A stretch of 64,000 nt of DNA from Harmothoe impar (taxonomy: Eukaryota; Annelida; Polychaeta; Phyllodocida; Polynoidae), in assembly GCA_947462335.1 (NCBI GenBank), contig OX381704.1:24575955-24639954 (forward strand), written 5' to 3'. A program made the translations under genes and the position numbers. Below the pieces are notes generated by a model. The model made no database searches. It was not told where the DNA came from and was given only the letters and a program-made list of their open reading frames with translations. This document shows positions 1 through 10,561 of this stretch, one piece after another (the stretch's first letter is position 1; each line of letters opens with the position of its first letter).

Positions 1-49
1 TGTGTTGTAAAGCAGTCTCTATATATTGTCCTCACGACCATAACTCTTT

Positions 50-182
50 ATGGATAGCACCGTGGTTTAATGTGCTGTACCCTTTGTCGTCATGATGCAT
101 GCATGCAGCCCTGGCAAATAACTCATCAGTGCTGCATTTATGCATCATGTTGACCTTAGAGGTTCAGACACTTCCATAGGAG
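50..182. repeat. Family A, partial
   Basis: GTCGTCATGATGCATGCATG, a stem around AATAACTCATCAG, GTGCTGCATTTATGCATCAT and GTTCAGACACTTCC show one hairpin and the central linker. Confidence 0.75.
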
Positions 183-540
183 GGGGAGAGGTAGTCGAAA
201 TGAAGTTAGGAATATATGACCCAACTTAACATATGTTACTCATGATGAGAAATTAAGCCTTTTGATATCGGAACCTCTACCCCTACCCCCCATCCCCTTA
301 TGCCATCACCATGAAAAATGAAAAGTTGGAAGATATCAGATTAATTCAAATTTAATCATGTTCTTATTCCCAAGGAATCTGTCTCCATTGAAATGTAAAT
401 TAAGCCACGTTGATGTAGAATGTAAGAATATGATGCATTCAATTGAGTTCTTCTTTAATATCCGAAAAATTCAAGATGCCACCAGTAGCAAAACACTGTT
501 TTTAACCTTATTATCCTATTCATGCAAAAAGAACAGTGTA

Positions 541-732
541 TAACCCTTAAAGGGCGGCATTATGTGAGTAACTCGGTAGTACTGCATTCATGCATCATGC
601 CGACCCTACGGATTTGATAAACTCCTGGAAGGATCGGCATTATACATGTACCAATGCAGCATTGGCGAGCTACACCACATGGCTGCATTGAAATATATTA
701 TTTTAAAGACATGCCGTCCTTAAAGGGATGAA
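541..732. repeat. Family A copy
   Basis: The ends ACCCTTAAAGGGCGGCAT and ACATGCCGTCCTTAAAGGG are present, the first hairpin is shortened, and a type B second hairpin (ACCAATGCAGCATTGGCGAG) follows. Confidence 0.85.
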
Positions 733-803
733 AATATCTAGAGAGGTAAAACACAATATAATTATGTGACATGTACTCGGAAAAGGTACCTTAGTGTGCC
801 CTA

Positions 804-1409
804 TAGGTCAAATCCCACAATGCGAGAGAGGGCCAGAAAATGTTGCAAATTGGTAATGTCACCGATTTTGGGGCCTACATTGCAATTGGCCAAGACAGGC
901 CCAAATCGGCAAGAAAGTGTTGCCTATGTCTTGTGATTTGGGATATTGCAAGGATCAAAAAAGTTAGATATTTTCCCCCCAGAAGGCCTAGAAAATGTTG
1001 CTTATTGGAATATGTCAAGGTTTCTTGCTATATTTCAATGGTTGTGTCACTGATTAATCATTATCCAAATCCCACCTGATCCATGTATAAGAGATTTTGC
1101 TCTATGATTTATAATGTCTAGCTATGCATATATTGGTGAATGTAGTTGCAGATATTGTAATTGCATCAATTTTCCCTAAGATTTGAATATTAAAGTCCCT
1201 TCTGTTGCGAATTCAAACCCTATACCATGTCCAACATGGCCCAAATCGCAACACTCTCTCTGTTCAAATCGGGTACAGTGGGATTTGGAGAGGCCTAAAA
1301 TCGGGGGACAAGTGTTGCGATTTACAATATTGGCAACAGTTGCCCCTTGTTATAATGTCAATAATCAACACTTTCTGGCCCATTTTTCGCGTTGTGGGAT
1401 TTGACCTTA
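804..1409. mobile_element. TIR element, TAGGTCAAATCCCAC ends, copy 1
   Basis: It starts TAGGTCAAATCCCACAATGC and ends with the inverted GTGGGATTTGACCTTA. Subterminal parts GGCCAGAAAATGTTG and CAACACTTTCTGGCC are also inverted. No transposase is present, so it is a non-autonomous DNA element of about 606 bp. Confidence 0.8.
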
Positions 1410-1507
1410 TACTAAGGTCACTTTTCGCTGATCGAGTCACACCAAGGTTCCTTTTCGCAGGTTGTATCACATATGATAAAAGGATATATGTGGCTGAGTA
1501 GACTGAC

Positions 1508-1661
1508 CGTGATCCTGCGGAATGCCTTGTACTCTAGGAAGGTGAGCTGCTCGGCCAGCTCGGCAGGTGGCAGCGTGTTGAAGAGCAGGTTTACCTGTTT
1601 ACCCGCTCGGACATTGTTCGGGTTACGGACAGACATGTTTCTCATCCAGTCGTACGAGGGC
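1508..1661 (-). CDS. RASGRP: RasGRP-like exon 8: REM-GEF linker and GEF start
   Basis: Read on the minus strand, the exon follows an acceptor ending TTGACTTTCAG and ends at ACG followed by GTCAGT. It encodes PSYDWMRNMSVRNPNN, then a basic stretch, then LLFNTLPPAELAEQLTFLEY and KAFRRIT. The pattern PSYDWMR...LLFdhLeP.ELAE.LTfLE.k.FRRI is characteristic of RasGRP proteins, where it links the REM domain to the first helix of the catalytic Ras-GEF domain. One base at the start completes the Val codon left by exon 7, giving DISKVPSYDWMR. The rest of the GEF domain should lie to the left of the window. The donor GTCAGT is acceptable but not consensus. Confidence 0.95.
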
Positions 1662-2120
1662 CTGAAAGTCAAGGATACACTTGGTGAGCTGGTTCTCATA
1701 ATGCATTAGTCATTGTGGGAAGTTAAACCTTTAACGGGGCAATTTCACCACTCACCATCAAGTAATATTGACATGCAGGCTAGTACCATTCCATATATAG
1801 CAGAGCATACTTGTGGCATGTACTGACAATGTACATCATCCATCTACATCTATTTCATGGTGAATACGGACTGTCAATGTTAAAGCAATGGGAGGACGGT
1901 TCCCCGGGAAACCTTGCAATAAACCTTGGCTGTATTACACACTGTGGACGTATTGGACGCTCCCGAGGATCCCATGACTTAAAAGTGCCAGCGTACGGGA
2001 CATGTACTTCTCGTGAAATAACCACTGACTCGGTCACTTTAGCGTGCAGCTCTGTCTATTTATTGCATGAGGCACAATATTATGCCATAATAGCCTGTTT
2101 ACGCCGGTCTGCACGTGCCA

Positions 2121-2734
2121 TAGGTCAAATCCCACAACTCGAATGAGGGCTGAAAAATGTAGTTTATTGTGAAATCCTGATCACTTAGCCAATATTGGGT
2201 TTTATTTCGGCTAAAACAAGCCCAATATTGGCTAATAAGCCTTCTCCAAGTCTTGTGATTGTGACAAATAAGATATCAAAACATTTAGATATTTTCCTCT
2301 GATTATGCTCAAATATGTTGCTTATTAGAATATGTCAACAATTTGGTTTATACAGGGGGGACACTCCAAATATATCTGGGCTAGTTGATAGTGAATAGTC
2401 AAGAAAAATCATACTGTGAAGTAACTCCCCTCAAACAGATCCATTAACCAGTCCTGCAAGTAACACTTTGCTTGCCTATTAGGGACCTTTAGCAATCGCG
2501 TAAAAGTTCATAAAACGCAGACGTAGCAGTGCTGAATGGATAGGATACGTCTGCGTTAAATGAGCTACGTTGGGTTTGCTGAAGGTCCCTATTATTGACC
2601 ATAGTGGGATCTGGAGAGGCATAAGATCATGGGACAAGTGTTGTGATTTACAATATTGGCAACAGTTGCCCCTTGTTTTTATGTCAATAATCAACACTTT
2701 CTAGTCCACTTTTCGCGTTGTGGGATTTGACCTC
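2121..2734. mobile_element. TIR element, TAGGTCAAATCCCAC ends, copy 2
   Basis: It has the same ends and internal order as the element at 804-1409, about 614 bp, and carries a smaller element at 2481-2590. The two copies differ at many positions, so they are not recent. Confidence 0.8.
2481..2590. mobile_element. 110-bp MITE nested in the 2121-2734 element
   Basis: The ends AGGGACCTTTAGCAA and TTGCTGAAGGTCCCT are inverted, with a further inverted pair ACGCAGACGTA / TACGTCTGCGT inside. ATT flanks it on both sides (2478-2480 and 2591-2593), consistent with a 3-bp target duplication. Confidence 0.75.
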
Positions 2735-3489
2735 ATCATCTTCTACACTCATGATCAGAGACAGAGAAAGAGAAAGAGCCAGACACATTAAAAAGAAATC
2801 TTTACATATCGTCCCCTGCCAGCAAAATAATAGGTTGTAGTATGAACTGTTTCCATCGAGAGGGCAATGTACAGTCCATCGGTTTTAACTTCTTTTAGAA
2901 TAAAAAGATATACCATGTGATAATAGCGAGATGAGATGAAATAGCTCAGGTACATGCGTTTGAGTCCAAACATACCTGTTGCTATTATATCACCCGAATA
3001 ACCAATGCCAAATTGGTGCCATCACCTTATGTAGTGCATGCATTCATGTGATATACATTTTTACACCACCCCTTGTTGAGTTAGCTATTGAAAGGCTAAT
3101 GTCCACCACCTCCATGCTGTCACATTGGCCGCTGACGTCTGTAGCGTGCTAAGGCACGACATGTATTGTCCAACTCATTTTGAGACAGAGATCGGCAGAG
3201 CAGTTTCCTCCCTTTGGGGTCCATATTTGTAGAAGAGGCCTCACGGCAGGCGCAATATCTCACTATACAAAATGGGTGGACCCTAATTTAAAAATGTTTT
3301 CGGAGAATTTAACATGCCCAAAGCGGTAAATAAAATTATTTATCAAGATTATTTGTTTAACGCGTGTCCGGCCCTACCTAAGGTATGTTACAGGAAATAC
3401 ATCTATAACGTCTTAAGCACAATACTTTCTACCACATACACAAAAAAAGAGAAAGTTGTTGGACCAAAAGTGGATAAAAGTGCACTTAC

Positions 3490-3621
3490 ACCTTTGATAT
3501 GTCGAGTAGTTGAGGGAGGTGTGGGTCACCGCTGGATTCTATCATATCCTGAAAGCGCTGCACACACCGTGACAATCGTGGGTTGAGGTCGAAATGCATG
3601 GGAAACGTGGCGATCCAGTAC
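3490..3621 (-). CDS. RASGRP: RasGRP-like exon 7: C-terminal half of REM domain
   Basis: The acceptor is TTCTGTTTTCTAG and the donor is GTAAGT. In frame the exon encodes (R)YWIATFPMHFDLNPRLSR, then a helix, and finishes LPQLLDISK(V). RasGRP REM domains carry the same elements, RYWI..FP..FdL at the start and LIDIS.(V/I)PSYDW at the end. The length of 132 bases, 1 plus 43 codons plus 2, closes the frame on both sides: AG from exon 6 plus G makes Arg, and GT plus G from exon 8 makes Val. This reading frame has no ORF of 60 residues around it, so it is easy to miss. Confidence 0.93.
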
Positions 3622-3706
3622 CTAGAAAACAGAACATAATGTTATAGCCGTTATCAAAGTGTGAATATATTATTTTATTTGGAGGCTGTCTTAAGTAGCC
3701 ACACAG

Positions 3707-3862
3707 CAACACTGGCCAGGGCTGCATGAATGTACCATGCCCACCATGCCTCTCTGTAGGGTCGGCATGATGCGTGAAAGCAGTGTTGGTGGTTCACTCG
3801 CCATGCAGGGCTGTGTTCATGCCTCCTGCCGATGAAGGTCGTGATGCATTAATAAATTCACT
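3707..3862. repeat. Family A, partial and rearranged
   Basis: CAGGGCTGCATGAATGTACC and TAGGGTCGGCATGATGCGTG are recognisable. It is interposed between RasGRP-like exons 6 and 7. Confidence 0.65.
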
Positions 3863-3911
3863 ATGCTGCCTTAAAGCGTTAGCATGGATTGAACAATGTG
3901 TAGGCACCCAC

Positions 3912-3984
3912 CTGAATAGATAACATGTCTTTATCCTGTACTGTTGGTGTCCACACTTGGGTTGTTTGAACTTGTGGGAGCATC
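3912..3984 (-). CDS. RASGRP: RasGRP-like exon 6: middle of REM domain
   Basis: A 73-base exon between the acceptor CACCTGCACGGCCTCAG and the donor GTGGGT. The frame that fits the family encodes CSHKFKQPKCGHQQYRIKTC followed by YLF(R). RasGRP proteins have (L/V)K(I/T)C(Y/H)(F/L)(V/M)RYWI here, so the exon leads directly into exon 7, and the 3' phase agrees. On the 5' side the predicted frame is one base off from what exon 5 leaves. Either a base is missing or extra in the assembly, or a different splice site is used. The number of residues between exon 5 and the KTC motif is right for the family. Confidence 0.78.
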
Positions 3985-4068
3985 CTGAGGCCGTGCAGGT
4001 GCCGTGGGAGGATACCGTGTTATAACTGGGCAGGTTAAGGGGTTAGTCACGGCTAATGCAGGGATATC

Positions 4069-4392
4069 CCTTTAAGGATGGCATGTCGCTAAACTATGAC
4101 ATTTGTCGTCACGGTGCACCATGCAACACCAGCGAGTAACTCGCCGGCCCTGTATAGGTGCATCCTACGAGAGTATCTGATTTGACTTGATTGGAATTTC
4201 TTTTATTTATCCTGACAAAGAATACACTGGCCTGGCAAACCGTGTTATTACATACACCATAGGGGCGGCATGATGCTTGAATGCAACACTGGCGAGTTAC
4301 TCGCCAGGGCTGCATTCATGCATTGTGTCGATCCGACTAATGCATCATGCCGACCAAGCTAGGGCATGATGCATTAAGGCATGATGCTAGTC
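4069..4392. repeat. Family A copy with internal insertion
   Basis: The left part (CCTTTAAGGATGGCATGTCG, GCGAGTAACTCGCCGG) and the right part (GGCATGATGCTTGAATGC, GGCGAGTTACTCGCC) are separated by about 90 unrelated bases. Confidence 0.8.
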
Positions 4393-4559
4393 AACTGGAT
4401 TACCAGTATTCCATTGTATCTATGAAGTCTTTAGTAATTCCCAAATGATGTGCAGTGTAAGTTATAACGTTATACACCAATCTCCTATCACAAACGCTGG
4501 ATGTGCCTTCACACATACTTTACATTAATCTATTAACCTTGAACCAATGTCAAAACAGA

Positions 4560-4632
4560 AAGAAAGGTTGTGTTTCAGGTTACATCGTAAAAGGAATCTA
4601 GGGTAGGCAGGTCGGATTTTCGGCCCAGAAAG
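4560..4632. mobile_element. fragment of the GTTTCAGGTAAC family
   Basis: GGTTGTGTTTCAGGTTACAT and GGGTAGGCAGGTCGGATTTT match the left end of 50908-51134. The right end is absent. Confidence 0.55.
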
Positions 4633-4991
4633 TATCCAGGAATCGATGACCCCGAGTTACAGCATGCAGACGTGAAACACTTAGTTTTTGCCTCAGCAGA
4701 ACATCTCTATAGGCCTATGCATTAACACGGCATTAACACAGCTGAGGCAAGGTTTCCCGGGTCACCTGTAACCATTTCCAGCATACAAATGTTTAAGCCC
4801 AGCCCACCTTGCCTGTAGCAAAATGGGGCTGATTCTTTTCTTGAAAATAAAAAGTGTTAGTCCTTGCTGGAGTTATTCTTGAGTCAATTTTGTGCAAAAC
4901 ACTAAAACAATATGAGCCTGTCACCTGAAGCACAGCATTATTTTGGTATGAGCATTAGGCTATAATTTGTAAAAAGGTGGTAAAAGGATAC

Positions 4992-5103
4992 AGCTCCATG
5001 AAGCGCTCGGCGAGCTGCTCTGAGGGGATAAACCATTGGTGCATCAGGAGCAGGACCCTGGGGAACTCCCCGGACTCCTCCAGCACCTCGCCACTCTCCT
5101 CGT
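4992..5103 (-). CDS. RASGRP: RasGRP-like exon 5: N-terminal half of REM domain
   Basis: The acceptor is GTTGTTGTTGTAG and the probable donor GTATCC, a weak site. The exon encodes (D)EESGEVLEESGEFPRVLLL followed by MHQWFIPSEQLAERFMEL. The pattern PR..LLMH.W...S..LA.k at this position is typical of RasGRP REM domains. The first codon is completed by the single G left at the end of exon 4, giving Asp. In-frame stops occur soon after the donor, so the exon cannot run much further. The acidic repeat EESGE-EESGE before the conserved part is a local peculiarity. Confidence 0.9.
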
Positions 5104-5558
5104 CTACAACAACAACAGCAGCAATGTTAAAGTTAGGATATCCAATGCGTGGGACAAAAAAAAGATTTCCCAAAAAAGTAATGTTCACAAATGATATATT
5201 TGACTTCCTATCTGTTTTATTCCCCCTAATTTCCTCCGATTTTGCTCTAACTAGATTTTATTACCCAATATATGATTATTTTGGAATAAAAGCATGCATA
5301 CTTTTATTTCCCCCCATTGGAAATACATAAGAAAAGCCCATGTTAGGGGGACATTGTATCCCTTTGTGACCTGTTAACACCCATTGATGAAATTTGATTG
5401 ACCCCCATTCTCTAAATATTATAATTTTTTTACATTGTTTGGAATACTTTTAAGTAAGATTTCAATTTGAAGACAAATCGGATATACCCACTTTAACGTT
5501 AGTCTATCGTAAACACAGTACAGTAAGACCACCATGTTAGTAGTATTAGTCTGTAGGG

Positions 5559-5743
5559 TAGATTCACCCCAAGTCGGCCTCTACCTTAAGTCGTCCACCT
5601 CCAGGGTGGATGTTAAACTATGAATACCAACTAGTTGAATCTATGTTATCCAACTAGATATGCATTTCAACATCATATTGCATTTTATTCACCCTGGAGT
5701 AGGGTGGCCGACTTGAGGTAGTGGTCGACTTGGGGTGAATCTA
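5559..5743. mobile_element. 185-bp TIR element (TAGATTCACCCCAAGTCG)
   Basis: The left end TAGATTCACCCCAAGTCGG is matched by the right end CGACTTGGGGTGAATCTA. A second inner pair CCTCCAGGGTGGA / CACCCTGGAGTAGG extends the stem. It is a typical MITE with no coding content. Confidence 0.85.
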
Positions 5744-6137
5744 CCTTTGTACAAACAGACAGTACAACAAGACGGCAATGTTAGTGGTAGTCTGTACTAC
5801 AGACTGCCAGCAATCTGGCAGGTGTTCGCCTAGATCTATCCCATAGGCTACATCAGACATACATGACATCTAAGACATGCAATGGCCCTGTAGAGTGCTG
5901 TAAGGCTTACCCATACCCCACCTCGATGCAACCTAGATACACGGAATGGCTAGAACAAGGGTTCTAGGAAATGAAATACCAGCGTATTACTGATTAATAC
6001 TGTTCAGGCAGCAGTGGTCTATGCCCTGGTGTCAATTACAATCTTAGCTGGAAATGTGTCGCCAATGTAAAAATTTACCGACCCCCGTTTTTTTTGTTAA
6101 ATACTGTAATGACCGCTTCGTGATATGGGTGTGTTTT

Positions 6138-6407
6138 AGCCCGTTAAAGGCAGCCTAGTGATGTATTAATTTCCGAGATTAATGTATCATTCCATTCATC
6201 GCCATGACATGATGCATGAATGAACTCCTCGCGACTCCTGTCAAACAACTCGCCGGTGCTGCATCCATGCATCATACCGACCTTGTATATATATATGGGG
6301 TATGACACACTCTTAAATGGTCGTCATGATGTATGAACGCAGTTCTACATCATAACGACAAAGAGCAGAGTCCATTAAATCCCCATGTGGCCCTTACAGG
6401 GTTAAAG
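6138..6407. repeat. Family A copy, degraded
   Basis: CCCGTTAAAGGCAGCCTAGT opens it, ACTCGCCGGTGCTGCATCCA and TGCATCATACCGACC follow, and CCCTTACAGGGTTAAAG closes it. Confidence 0.7.
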
Positions 6408-6827
6408 TCCCAGTCTATGCATTATGACGTAATGATAGTGTCACACCTGGATGTCCTGACGTCATAGTCGTCATATAGACATTACCGGCTGATTACGTAT
6501 GTTGTAATCAGATCTATGTTCAGAGCACAATTACTGCCTGCTATTATCTCTCCATTAGGCTGTCTCCCTAACATTTTAGGTGAGTATCATTTCCAATACT
6601 ATTACTGACAGATTCTACCACATTGTAGTAACATTGATATTGTACTGACTGATCCTACTATATCGTATATTTTCTCCATTAGGTTGTAGAGAACGACTAT
6701 TGTTGCACTTAAGCATAGCATCGTTTTTCTCCACTTATACGTTTCATCATGCGGCATGCACTGCATTACTTACTGATGGAGCCTCAATATGAAATACAGG
6801 ATTTATATTCACATTAATTCTACTTAC

Positions 6828-7013
6828 CAAAACAATGGATGGCCATGTTTGCTAGTTTACACACTGTTGCCGCCCTGACGGTAACTCCTGGCACTAGAGG
6901 TTTTTCTTCTTCGATAAAGTCCAGGTTGAGGGGTTGTGGCGCTGTCCTTTCCTCCTTCACCTCAAAAGATTTCCCCTCAAACGATAGGCCTCCTTTGGGA
7001 CTGCCACACGGTT
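6828..7013 (-). CDS. RASGRP: RasGRP-like exon 4: region entering REM domain
   Basis: The acceptor is TGTTCACTCTTTCAG and the donor is the consensus GTAAGT. The exon encodes (E)PCGSPKGGLSFEGKSFE, a charged linker containing KEERTAPQPLNLDFIEEEKP, and then VPGVTVRAATVCKLANMAIH followed by CFG. The last part occupies the place of the first REM helix that precedes the LLMH.W motif in RasGRPs. The length of 186 bases leaves one G, which fits exon 5. The two bases at its start fit the single G at the end of exon 3, giving Ser-Glu-Pro. Confidence 0.82.
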
Positions 7014-7145
7014 CTGAAAGAGTGAACATGGATTTTGGATAACGTTATGCTCTTCATCGGATTTGTCAGATTTTCCCACCGTTTCCAGAAACACTGTCTT
7101 GGCGTAACTAGTGAGTTTGAGTAAAGTACACCGGCGTCCCGCCAT

Positions 7146-8183
7146 TATTACACATCTTTAAAAGTTGGTAAAATGTAAGTTATTTCTGTCCTACTGTATT
7201 ACTGGCAGTATTAGCTTTAATTTGATATCAAATGTGCGAATATTTGTCCATTTTTATCATGTTTTTCTTTTAAATTTGTCAAAAAAAGAGAAAGTTTTCT
7301 TCCAAAGCTGATTTCTATGATGCGCGCGGTGATGAGAAACCTTTTTATTTTTTTTGAGTGGCCTAATGATTTGCCTTTGTAGGGATCTGCTGATAATATG
7401 GCAATATTATATCGTAGCTTCGATTTTTGCCGCCAGGTGGCTTCTGTGTAGGAACCAGCAATTCCCTTTAAACTTTAGTTCAACCCCGGGGGTTCAACCC
7501 AAGTTCAACCCGTTCACATAACTCTAGATACATAGACAACGGCCCACTGTAGTGCAGTGTGGTCATTCGTCATAGGTCAAGCTAGCGAGAATTGACGTAG
7601 AGTGATGAATGGCTGTTTGCATTGATTCAATGCCATTTTGAATTGAAATATGTTAAATGGCATTTATTTATGCTAGTTTACATCAAGACGAAATATCCCC
7701 CAGAATGACGCGACAGGCCATAGGAGACAAAACGTCGCATTCAGTGTGTGTGTAGGGGGGGGTATAGCATGTCTAGTCATAACCGATAGTTACTCAGACA
7801 TGAAATAAATGATAACACGTTATATTCAATTATGTGACAAGGTATGGGGTGATTGGCAGGGGAGGGAGCTTATTACCAAAATCGTAGGGTCAACATGAAG
7901 CGTCAACATGTATTGCCTTCACACAGCATCAGCTTACTGATGGACCGGAGGTTGTTGTAATTAATTCTGTTTACCGGTTCCCTGTTGAATTGTATTATAT
8001 CAAACTCTCCTTAGTCGGGGATATGGGTTGTCTACGAACTTAATATGTACAATAGCTGTGATGTCAAATACAATGACGACGTGATATCGTAAACCACATT
8101 AGACTCAATGATGCATTGTATAACGTAACATCGTCGTTCAATAAAGTTTAAAAAATGTTTAAATAATGTAGCCCTAGCACTAT
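7146..8183. other. non-coding interval, intron 3 of the RasGRP-like gene
   Basis: No ORF, splice-bounded exon or defined repeat was recognised, apart from short C and G runs and the GGTTCAACCC repeats near 7490. Confidence 0.5.
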
Positions 8184-8233
8184 GGCGACAAAGGGCACAG
8201 TGCATTAAAGCACTATGCCATCCTTACAGGGTT
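8184..8233. repeat. Family A, right end only
   Basis: GGCGACAAAGGGCACAGTGC, ATTAAAGCACTATGCC and ATCCTTACAGGGTTAG. Confidence 0.7.
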
Positions 8234-8454
8234 AGATTGAGTGATGTTGTACAGGTGTGTAGGTGCCTGGAGCAGGCGATTACTGCAGTCAAGGAGGCCA
8301 CTCCTGCAGTGGACGGTTGACATTTCTCTCACCTTTGTTTGTTCGTTGTGATTTCTTAGGGGACAGGAAAGGTCAGACAGAGAGATGCATGTTGCAGTCT
8401 GTGGCAGGGAGCAGGGAGTCAGGGGGTCATTAGGTGTGGTGTCAACTGTCCTGT

Positions 8455-9525
8455 CTGTCAAATGTAGGTGTCAACAGACCTGTCTGTCCCATGTAGATGT
8501 CAACACTCCTGTCTGTCAAATGTAGGTGTCAACAGACTTGTCTGTCCCATGTAGGTGTCAACACTCCTGTCTATCAAATGTAGGTGTCAACAGACCTGCC
8601 TGTCCCATGTAGGTGTTGACACTCCTGTCTGTCAAAGGTGGGTGTCAACAGACCTGTCTCTTAAATGTAGGTGTCAACACTCCTGTCTGTCAAAGGTGTG
8701 TGTCAACAGACCTGTCTCTTAATTGTAGGTGTCAACACTCCTGTCTGTCAAAGGTGTGTATCAACAGACCTGCCTCTTAAATGTAGGTGTCAACACTCCT
8801 GTCTGTCAAAGGTGTGTGTCAACAGACCTGCCTCTTAAATGTAGGTGTCAACACTCCTGTCTGTCAAAGGTGTGTGTCAACAGACCTGCCTCTTAAATGT
8901 AGGTGTCAACACTCCTGTCTGTCAAAGGTGTGTGTCAACAGACCTGCCTCTTAAATGTAGGTGTCAACACTCCTGTCTGTCAAAGGTGTGTGTCAACAGA
9001 CCTGTCTCTTAAATGTAGGTGTCAACACTCCTGTCTGTCAAAGGTGTGTGTCAACAGACCTGCCTCTTAAATGTAGGTGTCAACACTCCTGTCTGTCAAA
9101 GGTGTGTGTCAACAGACCTGCCTCTTAAATGTAGGTGTCAACACTCGTGTCTGTCCCTTGTAGGTGTCAACACTGCTGTCTGACCCGTGTAGGTGTTAAC
9201 AGACCTGTCTGTCAAATGTAGTTGTCAACTGTCCTGTCTGTCCCATGTAGGTGTCAACTTTCCTGTCTGTCCCATGTAGGTGTCAACAGTCCTGTCTGTC
9301 CCATGTAGTTGCCAATAGTCCTGTCTGTCCCATGTAGGTGTCAACAGTCCTTTCTGTCCTATGTAAGGTGTCAACTGTCCTGTCTGTCCCATGTAGGTGT
9401 CAACTGTCCTGTCTGTCCCATGTAGGTGTCAACTGTCCTGTCTGCCCCATGTAGGTGTGGTCTCAACAGTCATGCCTGTCCTATGGAGGTGTCAACAGTC
9501 ATGGCTGTCACAAGGATCAACTATA
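8455..9525. repeat. 29/58-bp satellite array
   Basis: Monomers of about 29 bp (GTAGGTGTCAACAGACCTGT and variants) repeat for about 1.07 kb. In the middle, roughly 8640-9140, two monomer types alternate in an exact 58-bp dimer. The right end falls back to simple monomers. Confidence 0.93.
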
Positions 9526-9615
9526 TTTGGCAGCCTATGTTGCTGTCCTGGACATAGGCCTATGGATGAGAGCCGATACACGTCGGAGAGGTGTAGGGGA
9601 TGGGGTGCCAATGTA

Positions 9616-9735
9616 AGGGGAGGACAGGGGAGGACAGGGGAGGACAGGGGAGGACAGGGGAGGACAGGGGAGGACAGGGGAGGACAGGGGAGGACAGGGG
9701 AGGACAGGGGAGGACGGGGGAGGACAGGGGAGTTG
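9616..9735. repeat. 10-bp minisatellite AGGACAGGGG
   Basis: About 12 near-identical units AGGACAGGGG occur in tandem; one unit has a C replaced. ORFs here in all frames are artefacts. Confidence 0.97.
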
Positions 9736-9840
9736 GTGCAGGAACGCACAGTGTAGAAAGAAGTATAATCACAGTGAGACTGACAGAGGGTATGGCTGAG
9801 AAGTAGAGAGGAGGGCTGAGGTGTTGAGAGAAAAATTGGG

Positions 9841-9905
9841 GAGTCGTCATGATCCATGAATGCAGCACCATTGAGTTACTCGCAGGGGCTCAATTGGGAT
9901 CCGAC
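9841..9905. repeat. Family A, hairpin fragment
   Basis: GTCGTCATGATCCATGAATG, CAGCACCATTGAGTTACTCG, then truncated. Confidence 0.6.
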
Positions 9906-10321
9906 TAAAAACACCATAAGCAACACACTGTGTGAGATGCAACATATAGGCGTCTAGCCGGTTGCATTATCAACCAATGAGAAAATTCCCTGGCCTTCAC
10001 TGCGGAATTCTTAGGGTGCATTATGTAACAGCCTGTACCCATTGTGATTGCTGTATCAGTGCTAATCTCGCCGGTTACCAGATCAAGCAGTGGATGCGCC
10101 CACAGGGCGACCAGACTGACCCCTATAGGAGCAGAACATTAAGTCGTGTTTAGGTTGGAGCTCTGACTTAAACGTGCCTCAATTGCATTTGCAGAGTGGG
10201 GGAGATGCACCGGGAGAAAGGGCAGGGTGAAAAAGGCTGCATCATGTGCCACCGGGTTGGGTCGTGAAAACACATGCTGCCAGTAGTAGTAGGAACGTGG
10301 CCTTTGTGACAGGCACCTTAT

Positions 10322-10561
10322 TAACCCTTTAAGGGCATCATAGTGCTTTAATGCAACATGGCCTTAGTCGTCATGATGCATGAATGCAGCCCTGGCGAGT
10401 TACTCGCCTGGGCTATATGAATGCATGCATGCCGATCCTACGGGGTTGATACAATGCATGGATGCAGCACTGACGAGAAGACTCACCAGGGTTGCATTAA
10501 TGCATCATGGCAACCGAGGGCATAGTGTATTAAAACCATATGCGGCCCTTAAAGGGGTAAC
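10322..10561. repeat. Family A, near full-length
   Basis: AACCCTTTAAGGGCATCATA and ATGCGGCCCTTAAAGGGGTA are the ends; the two A-type hairpins centre on GCGAGTTACTCGC and GACGAGAAGACTCACC. Confidence 0.9.

Noticed and set aside
6957..7145. ORF starting MAGRRCTLLKL upstream of RasGRP-like exon 4
   Set aside because: It runs across the exon 4 acceptor in a different frame and no donor with the needed phase was found. An alternative first exon remains possible.
8455..9525. CRISPR-like regular repeats
   Set aside because: Units are contiguous with no unique spacers; it is a eukaryotic satellite.
9397..9871. Several overlapping ORFs on both strands (up to 121 residues)
   Set aside because: They are translations of the 29-bp satellite and the 10-bp minisatellite, open in many frames because the unit lacks stops.
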